Assembly (NCBI GenBank): GCA_030152265.1
Contig: JASLHQ010000105.1
Span: forward strand, 1-10,240
Direction: 5' to 3'
Length of the DNA stretch: 10,240 bases
Origin: Savagea sp.
Lineage (GTDB): Bacteria > Bacillota > Bacilli > Bacillales_A > Planococcaceae
Shown here: piece by piece, positions 6,453 through 10,240 of the stretch
Layout of the letters: each line of letters opens with the position of its first letter
How positions within the stretch are numbered: position 1 is the stretch's first letter
Program-made: the position numbers and the translations under genes
Notes under the pieces: model-generated
What the model saw: only the letters and a program-made list of their open reading frames with translations
Databases searched by the model: none
Told to the model about the DNA's origin: nothing

Positions 6453-6767
6453 TTATCCACATAACAAACACCTGTGGATAACTGAAATTAACAAGTGTGA
6501 ATTGAATAATCCACGATAGAAAAGTGTTTGTGGATATTGTATTTCCCAAAACATAGTTTTCAACAAACATGTAGATAAATCATAGCAAAGAAAGGCTTTA
6601 ATGACAAGGAGTTATTCAAATTATCCATAAAAACAAGGCATCTGTTGATAAAAGTTATCCACAGATGTAGATTTGTTAATAAGTTGTTGATAAGGGTGAA
6701 ACGAAAAGTAGGGGTGTATAAATATACAAACAGGATTTTTAAGAAGTGTGAATAAAATTGTGGATAA
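6453..6767. other. oriC part 1: DnaA-box cluster upstream of dnaA
   Basis: Full matches to TTATNCACA lie at 6453-6461 (plus), 6473-6481 (minus), 6655-6663 (plus), 6747-6755 (minus, TTATTCACA) and 6759-6767 (minus). One-mismatch boxes lie at 6529-6537 (minus, ATATCCACA), 6570-6578 (minus, TTATCTACA), 6621-6629 (plus, TTATCCATA), 6643-6651 (minus, TTATCAACA) and 6685-6693 (minus, TTATCAACA). Weaker sites occur at 6507, 6557, 6612 and 6674. Ten good boxes in about 315 bp is far above chance. With the dnaA-dnaN cluster this makes a bipartite oriC. Confidence 0.92.
6579..6607 (-). promoter_or_regulatory. Candidate dnaA promoter
   Basis: On the minus strand TTGTCA (6607-6602) is separated by 17 nt from TATGAT (6584-6579), each one base from sigma-A consensus. 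Transcription would start near 6572, giving a leader of about 170 nt. A DnaA-box-like site (6570-6578) abuts the -10 and overlaps the predicted start, and another (6621-6629) lies just upstream of the -35. This fits repression by DnaA of its own gene, as known in B. subtilis. Confidence 0.65.
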
Positions 6768-6880
6768 AGTAGAAAGTTTATTTTAACATAAAAAAGTGTA
6801 GAAAGGGTAACTGTTTTTTAGATAAAAATAGAGTGAATAGTAATCTCTTTAAAGTCATTTTGGAGAGAAAGAGGATCCAT

Positions 6881-6886
6881 TATAAT
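6881..6886 (+). promoter_or_regulatory. Possible second -10 box upstream of rpmH
   Basis: A perfect TATAAT lies 36 bp upstream of the main rpmH -10 box, but the sequence 17 nt before it (TTTTGG) is a poor -35. It could be a weak tandem promoter; the match may be chance in A/T-rich DNA. Confidence 0.25.
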
Positions 6887-6898
6887 CTTTGAAAGGTC

Positions 6899-6927
6899 TT
6901 GACATTAAAAGACATGCTCGTTATAAT
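6899..6927 (+). promoter_or_regulatory. rpmH promoter (perfect sigma-A consensus)
   Basis: TTGACA (6899-6904) and TATAAT (6922-6927) are both exact consensus hexamers separated by the ideal 17 nt. Transcription should start near 6934, giving an rpmH leader of about 62 nt. Strong unregulated expression is expected, in keeping with a ribosomal protein gene. Confidence 0.9.
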
Positions 6928-6995
6928 ATTCAAGACTATTCATTCTAAGTTTAAACGAGATAGGATTATTGACACTGAAGAGGAGGTGTCTCGAT

Positions 6996-7130
6996 ATGAA
7001 ACGTACATTCCAACCAAATAAACGTAAACGTAGCAAAGTTCACGGCTTCCGTGCACGCATGAGCACGAAAAACGGACGTAAGATTTTAGCAGCTCGTCGT
7101 CGCAAAGGAAGAAAAGTGCTTTCAGCATAA
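6996..7130 (+). CDS. rpmH: 50S ribosomal protein L34
   Basis: The 44-aa product begins MKRTFQPNKRKRSKVHGFRA, has the core RMSTKNGRKILAARRRKGRK, and ends VLSA. It is the full-length, highly basic L34 protein, a small component of the large ribosomal subunit bound to 23S rRNA. The ATG has a near-ideal AGGAGGTG site (6981-6988) with a 7-nt spacer. It is the first gene on the rightward side of oriC, preceded by a perfect-consensus promoter and followed immediately by a hairpin. The rpmH-rnpA pairing is nearly universal in bacteria. Confidence 0.97.
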   Translation: MKRTFQPNKRKRSKVHGFRARMSTKNGRKILAARRRKGRKVLSA

Positions 7131-7158
7131 GGCCACTGTCATTCAGTGGTCTTTTTTT
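7131..7158 (+). terminator. Terminator/attenuator between rpmH and rnpA
   Basis: GGCCACTG (7131-7138) pairs with CAGTGGTC (7144-7151), with one G-U pair, around a 5-nt loop, followed by seven T residues (7152-7158). It starts at the first base after the rpmH stop. Partial termination here would lower rnpA relative to L34, which is made in much larger amounts. Confidence 0.82.
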
Positions 7159-7170
7159 CTCGTTTATAAT
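7142..7170 (+). promoter_or_regulatory. Possible rnpA promoter overlapping the rpmH terminator
   Basis: A perfect TATAAT (7165-7170) follows the T-tract. The base 17 nt upstream window, TTCAGT (7142-7147), is a weak -35 match inside the hairpin. A start near 7177 would give a leader of about 30 nt for rnpA. Only the -10 is convincing. Confidence 0.35.
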
Positions 7171-7206
7171 GAAGTAGATGCTGTGTAGAAGAAGGTGAAA
7201 AAGGCT

Positions 7207-7566
7207 TTGAGAAAGCAACAGAGAATTAAAAAGAACGAAGATTTCCAACAAGTATTTAAAAAAGGAACATCATTCGCTAACCGACAATTCGTCGTGTACA
7301 TTTATCCGAAAGAAGATCAAAAGGAACTTCGTTTAGGATTATCCGTAAGTAAAAAGTTAGGGAATGCTGTGAAGCGTAATCAAATTAAACGATACGTACG
7401 CCAAGCAATCTTTGAACTGCAGAGTCAATTAAAAGCCAATGTCGATTATGTTATTATCGCTCGAGTTGGAGCGACCGATTTAAATTTTCATGAAACGAAA
7501 AAGAGTTTACAGCACGTTTTGCGCATCGCAAAATGTTTGCCGAAAGCGCGAAATGAAGTAAAATAA
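7207..7566 (+). CDS. rnpA: Ribonuclease P protein component
   Basis: RnpA is the small basic protein that binds the catalytic P RNA and helps it position pre-tRNA for 5' leader removal. With the TTG start at 7207 the product is 119 aa, normal for the family. Conserved parts are RIKKNEDFQQVFKKG near the N-terminus, NRQFVVY, LRLGLSVSKKLGNAVKRN leading into QIKRYVRQ (the RNR-like RNA-binding motif, here RNQ), and ETKKSLQHVLR. The frame also permits a GTG at 7195 (123 aa). I prefer TTG because GAAGGTG at 7191-7197 gives a ribosome site 9 nt ahead of it and would itself contain the GTG, and MRKQQRIKKNEDF aligns with related N-termini. It lies downstream of rpmH and 63 nt before yidC. Confidence 0.94.
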   Translation: MRKQQRIKKNEDFQQVFKKGTSFANRQFVVYIYPKEDQKELRLGLSVSKKLGNAVKRNQIKRYVRQAIFELQSQLKANVDYVIIARVGATDLNFHETKKSLQHVLRIAKCLPKARNEVK

Positions 7567-7629
7567 ATGAATGGTCTATTTTATAGAAAGAACAGTAATT
7601 GAGAGGAAAGAAGTTTGGAGGAAAACTGA

Positions 7630-8427
7630 ATGAAGAAAAAGAAAATAGCTCTCATCCTCATGTTATCTGCTCTAACAATCTTTTTAGCAGGTTGTGGAGA
7701 TTTTAGAGAACCGATCTATTCAGATACAGAAGGATTTTGGAGTAAGTTCATCGTTTGGCCAATCGTAGCCTTCATTACGATGTTAAAAGATGTGCTCGGT
7801 ACATACGGATGGAGTATTGTTGCCGTAACAATTATCGTTCGTGTTATTTTATTACCTTTAATTATTCAACAAGCGAACAGTTCAAAGGCGATGCGAGATA
7901 TCCAGCCGAAAATGAAAGCTTTACAAGAGAAGTACAAATCGAAAGATGCGGTAACGCAAGAAAAGTATCGTGAAGCGATTCAGCAATTGTTTACGGAAAA
8001 TCAAGTGAACCCAGTTGCAGGTTGTTTGCCAGCGCTCGTTCAAATGCCGATTATCATCGGATTGTATCATGCAATTAGCCGTATGAATGCGACACCTGAA
8101 ATTGAACTAGGCACATTTTTAGGTTTCCAGTTAGCTGAACAAAGTATCGTATTAGCCGTTTTAGCAGGGGTTGCGCAGTTCGTCGTTTTAAAAACAGGAC
8201 CTGCTATGGATAACCCACAGATGAAAACGATGCTTTACATTATGCCATTTATGATTATCGGATTCGGTCTCTTTTTACCAGCAGCGATTTCACTTTACTG
8301 GATTATCGGTAATATCATTATGTTGATTACGAACATTTTCTTATATAAACCGTTCGCGAAAGAGCCAGTTGTCGTGGAGGAACCGAAAAAGAACAATAAA
8401 AGAAAAGGAGGCAAACGTAAAAAATGA
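7630..8427 (+). CDS. yidC: Membrane protein insertase YidC (SpoIIIJ/OxaA type)
   Basis: YidC inserts proteins into the cytoplasmic membrane, alone or with SecYEG. This is the Gram-positive form of 265 aa without the large periplasmic domain of Proteobacteria. A lipoprotein signal peptide ends in the lipobox LAGC, with Cys22 as the predicted lipidated residue. Five membrane segments follow at about 59-80, 130-150, 171-187, 200-218 and 220-239. Arg71 in IIVRVILLPL matches the conserved arginine of the hydrophilic groove. A charged hairpin (about 84-120) faces the cytoplasm, and the tail is very basic (KKNNKRKGGKRKK), as in ribosome-contacting homologues. GGAGG at 7617-7621 precedes the ATG by 8 nt. 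Its stop overlaps the jag start by 4 nt. Bacillales often carry a second paralogue elsewhere; position here matches spoIIIJ. Confidence 0.96.
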   Translation: MKKKKIALILMLSALTIFLAGCGDFREPIYSDTEGFWSKFIVWPIVAFITMLKDVLGTYGWSIVAVTIIVRVILLPLIIQQANSSKAMRDIQPKMKALQEKYKSKDAVTQEKYREAIQQLFTENQVNPVAGCLPALVQMPIIIGLYHAISRMNATPEIELGTFLGFQLAEQSIVLAVLAGVAQFVVLKTGPAMDNPQMKTMLYIMPFMIIGFGLFLPAAISLYWIIGNIIMLITNIFLYKPFAKEPVVVEEPKKNNKRKGGKRKK

Positions 8428-9239
8428 AACAAATTGCACAGACAGGAACGACCGTAGATTTAGCGATTCAAGAAGCGTTAAAGCAGTTAAATACAACTCG
8501 TGAGCATGTTGATATTGAAGTGATAGAGCAAGGTCGAAAAGGTTTTCTTGGATTTGGTGCAAAAGATGCGAAAGTTCTCGTAACGAAAAAAGAAACACCT
8601 CCCGTTGTGCAAGAGCCAGTGGAACAGTCAAATGAGCCAGAACGAGTAACTGCGCTTGAAGAGGAACAAGAACAATTAGTGGAAGAATTAATCGTTCCTG
8701 AAATTATAGACGAAGAAACAACTGTCGTTGAAGAAGAACCGGTTGCTGCGCCAGAAAAAGTTATCCCCAATGTGGAAAACGAAGAACTTTTGATTGAAAA
8801 TTCCGCAAAAGATTATATTTTAGAAATCGCAAATGAATTAAATTGTTCCGATGTGGACATTACTGTGGATGGTGTGGGTAAGTATGTGGATATTCAAATC
8901 GATACACCAGATGCGGCGATGTTAATCGGAAAACGCGGTCAAAATTTAAATGCGTTGCAACAATTGACGCAACTCGTAGTGAATCAACATTCTACTCGCT
9001 TTAAAGTAGTGCGTATGAATGTTGGCGACTACCGTGAACGTCGCGAACAATCGCTCATTCATTTAGCGAATCGTATGGCTGACCAAGCTGTTTCGAAGCA
9101 GCGTAAAGTAAAATTAGAGCCGATGCCATCATATGAACGTAAAGTCGTTCATCACACGTTAGCGGCTCGAATCGATGTCGATACGTATTCAGAAGGCAGC
9201 GATCCTTACCGTTATTTAGTTATTGAACCGCTCCAATAA
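8424..9239 (+). CDS. jag: RNA-binding protein Jag/KhpB (Jag_N-KH-R3H)
   Basis: This is an RNA-binding protein of the Jag/KhpB/EloR family, the conserved partner gene of yidC, linked in other Firmicutes to cell elongation, division and sRNA binding with KhpA. The Jag_N domain (about 1-53) holds the motif RKGFLGFGAK (38-47). A KH-II domain lies at about 128-200 with the loop IGKRGQNL at 168-175. The R3H domain at about 203-270 has RKVVH (239-243), the R-x3-H core. At 271 aa it is longer than the roughly 200-aa B. subtilis protein. The extra length is an acidic linker (about 57-127) with some 22 Glu and almost no Lys or Arg. The ATG overlaps the yidC stop (ATGA), and AAAGGAGG (8404-8411) lies inside yidC, so translation is coupled. 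Confidence 0.95.
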   Translation: MKQIAQTGTTVDLAIQEALKQLNTTREHVDIEVIEQGRKGFLGFGAKDAKVLVTKKETPPVVQEPVEQSNEPERVTALEEEQEQLVEELIVPEIIDEETTVVEEEPVAAPEKVIPNVENEELLIENSAKDYILEIANELNCSDVDITVDGVGKYVDIQIDTPDAAMLIGKRGQNLNALQQLTQLVVNQHSTRFKVVRMNVGDYRERREQSLIHLANRMADQAVSKQRKVKLEPMPSYERKVVHHTLAARIDVDTYSEGSDPYRYLVIEPLQ

Positions 9240-9275
9240 GCCAATTGAAAAGATTGAAATTTCGTTTACAATTTG

Positions 9276-9305
9276 AAGAAGAGCGTTCGTCCGCTCTTCT
9301 TTTTT
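9276..9305 (+). terminator. Intrinsic terminator after jag
   Basis: A perfect 10-bp stem (AAGAAGAGCG at 9276-9285 with CGCTCTTCTT at 9292-9301) closes a 6-nt loop and runs into a T-tract ending at 9305. It lies 37 nt after the jag stop and ends the rnpA-yidC-jag unit ahead of mnmE. Confidence 0.9.
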
Positions 9306-9331
9306 GTCCGATTAAGAACGAGAAATGAAAA

Positions 9332-9360
9332 GTGCAACACAATTGTTGTTGCGTTATGAT
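9332..9360 (+). promoter_or_regulatory. Candidate mnmE promoter
   Basis: TATGAT at 9355-9360 is a good -10 box. Seventeen nt upstream is GTGCAA (9332-9337), a poor -35 match. A start near 9367 would give a leader of about 28 nt. A promoter is expected in this gap because a strong terminator precedes it, which is the main support. Confidence 0.42.
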
Positions 9361-9394
9361 AAAAGAGAGATTGAAGAAGGTAGAAGGTGATCAT

Positions 9395-10240
9395 ATGTCG
9401 TACGAAACAATCGCAGCGATTTCAACGCCGATGGGAGAAGGGGCTATCGGTATCGTACGTTTAAGTGGAGAGGAAGCGGTCGACATCGCGTCGCGTATTT
9501 TTCGCTCTCCTTATAAAAAAGTATTAACAGAAGTACCGAGTCATACGATTCATTACGGTCATTTAGTTGAACCCGCGACGGAACAAGTCGTCGAAGAAGT
9601 GATGGTGTCCGTCATGCGAGCACCGAAAACATTTACGAAAGAAGATGTCGTCGAAATTAACTGTCACGGTGGCATCGTATCGGTCAATCGTGTGTTGGAG
9701 CTTGTGCTATCAAATGGCGCACAACTTGCAGAACCTGGAGAGTTTACGAAGCGTGCCTTTTTAAACGGCCGAATCGATTTATCACAAGCGGAAGCGGTCA
9801 TGGACGTCATTCGTGCTAAAACGGACGAAGCGATGGATATCGCGCTCGGTCAAATGGACGGTCGCCTCTCGCGTTTAATTGGCGCTTTACGTCAAGGGAT
9901 TTTAGATACGCTCTCTAAAGTGGAAGTAAATATCGATTATCCCGAATATGATGATGTCGAAGAAGTAACGATTCCCCTTTTACGTGAAAAAGCGACGTGG
10001 ATCATGGCAGAAATTGAACAATTACTCGAAACATCAAAACAAGGGAAAATTATTCGTGAAGGACTTCAAACTGTTATTATCGGTCGTCCAAACGTAGGGA
10101 AGTCGTCGCTTTTAAACAGTCTCGTTCAAGAAAATAAGGCGATTGTGACAGACATCGCAGGGACGACTCGTGATATTATAGAAGAGTACGTGAACATTAA
10201 AGGTGTTCCGTTAAAATTAGTCGATACAGCAGGAATTCGT
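9395..10240 (+). CDS. mnmE: tRNA uridine-5-carboxymethylaminomethyl modification GTPase MnmE (partial, cut by window edge)
   Basis: MnmE, with MnmG, installs the cmnm5 group on the wobble uridine of certain tRNAs, using a folate-derived one-carbon unit and GTP hydrolysis. The first 282 codons are present and the C-terminus lies beyond the right edge. The N-terminal folate-binding domain begins MSYETIAAISTPMGEGAIGI. The helical domain holds EPGEFTKRAFLNGRIDLSQA (113-132). The inserted G domain shows G1 GRPNVGKSS (230-238), GTTRD (256-260) and G3 DTAG (277-280), where the sequence stops. AAGGTG (9384-9389) precedes the ATG by 5 nt. It is the usual neighbour of yidC-jag near oriC, normally followed by mnmG, but a terminator after jag makes it a separate transcription unit here. 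Confidence 0.97.
   Translation, partial: MSYETIAAISTPMGEGAIGIVRLSGEEAVDIASRIFRSPYKKVLTEVPSHTIHYGHLVEPATEQVVEEVMVSVMRAPKTFTKEDVVEINCHGGIVSVNRVLELVLSNGAQLAEPGEFTKRAFLNGRIDLSQAEAVMDVIRAKTDEAMDIALGQMDGRLSRLIGALRQGILDTLSKVEVNIDYPEYDDVEEVTIPLLREKATWIMAEIEQLLETSKQGKIIREGLQTVIIGRPNVGKSSLLNSLVQENKAIVTDIAGTTRDIIEEYVNIKGVPLKLVDTAGIR

Larger units (their letters stand above)
6403..6995. other. dnaA-rpmH divergent intergenic region
   Basis: These 593 bp have no gene. The dnaA-proximal two-thirds (to about 6767) holds the DnaA-box cluster and a dnaA promoter candidate on the minus strand. The remainder (6768-6995) is A/T-rich, without good boxes, and holds the rpmH promoter and its leader. Genes diverge on both sides, as expected for the point where replication forks separate. 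Confidence 0.85.

Noticed and set aside
1998..6481. Plus-strand open frames of 60-110 codons opposite gyrB, recF, dnaN and dnaA (for example 2252-2587, 5403-5597, 5558-5755).
   Set aside because: They are antisense to well-conserved genes, have no ribosome sites or recognisable domains, and have odd composition. They are by-products of the codon use of the real genes.
6940..7251. A minus-strand open frame of 103 codons covering rpmH.
   Set aside because: It lies opposite the certain L34 gene and the rpmH terminator; the protein has no family features.
8468..8770. A minus-strand open frame of 100 codons rich in Ser and Thr, opposite jag.
   Set aside because: The Ser/Thr richness is the mirror image of the Glu-rich Jag linker codons (GAA/GAG read in reverse). 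No start signals support it.
9333..9353. Imperfect palindrome around CAATTG (GCAACA ... TGTTGC) ahead of mnmE.
   Set aside because: Only six outer base pairs match and the inner part mismatches. It overlaps the likely promoter spacer but resembles no known operator, and there is no T-tract for a terminator.
1..10240. Looked for CRISPR repeats, insertion-sequence ends, transposase or integrase genes, tRNA/rRNA genes, toxin-antitoxin pairs, phage genes and defence genes.
   Set aside because: None seen. Gene order and composition are those of an undisturbed core origin region, with no sign of transferred DNA.

Overview
The window is the replication-origin neighbourhood of a low-GC Gram-positive chromosome. 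Gene order, protein sequences and RBS style all point to Bacillales. The proteins look like Bacillus/Planococcaceae homologues, but the genus cannot be fixed from the sequence alone. It is core-genome DNA: I see no mobile element, CRISPR array, tRNA, rRNA or broken gene.

Layout. The minus-strand block, read from high to low coordinates, is dnaA (6402-5056), dnaN (4891-3758), yaaA (S4-domain protein, 3407-3186), recF (3179-2061), gyrB (2050-113) and the first 27 codons of gyrA, cut by the left edge (83-1). The plus-strand block is rpmH (6996-7130), rnpA (7207-7566), yidC/spoIIIJ (7630-8427), jag/khpB (8424-9239) and mnmE/trmE (from 9395, cut by the right edge). All genes point away from the dnaA-rpmH gap, so they lie on leading strands if forks start here.

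Origin. Two clusters of DnaA boxes flank dnaA, a bipartite oriC of the Bacillus subtilis type. One (about 6453-6767) lies upstream of dnaA. The other (4954-5054) lies between dnaA and dnaN. The second ends in two overlapping boxes, a short G/C spacer, six DnaA-trio-like triplets and a 28-bp stretch that is almost pure A/T, so it is the likely unwinding site. A candidate dnaA promoter sits among the boxes of the first cluster, which suggests DnaA autoregulation. A perfect-consensus promoter drives rpmH in the other direction.

Transcription units inferred from spacing and hairpins: dnaA-dnaN, ending in a strong hairpin at 3707-3749; yaaA-recF-gyrB-gyrA, with gaps of 6, 10 and 29 nt; rpmH, with a terminator or attenuator before rnpA; rnpA-yidC-jag, ending at 9276-9305; and mnmE as a new unit. 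The genes cover replication initiation (DnaA, DnaN), recombination and supercoiling (RecF, GyrB, GyrA), translation and tRNA maturation (L34, RnpA, MnmE) and membrane protein insertion with an RNA-binding partner (YidC, Jag).

The least explained stretch is the 350-bp dnaN-yaaA gap. It holds an extended -10 promoter-like site followed by a two-tier hairpin, which could be a small RNA or a leader/attenuator. I found no convincing previously undescribed system.
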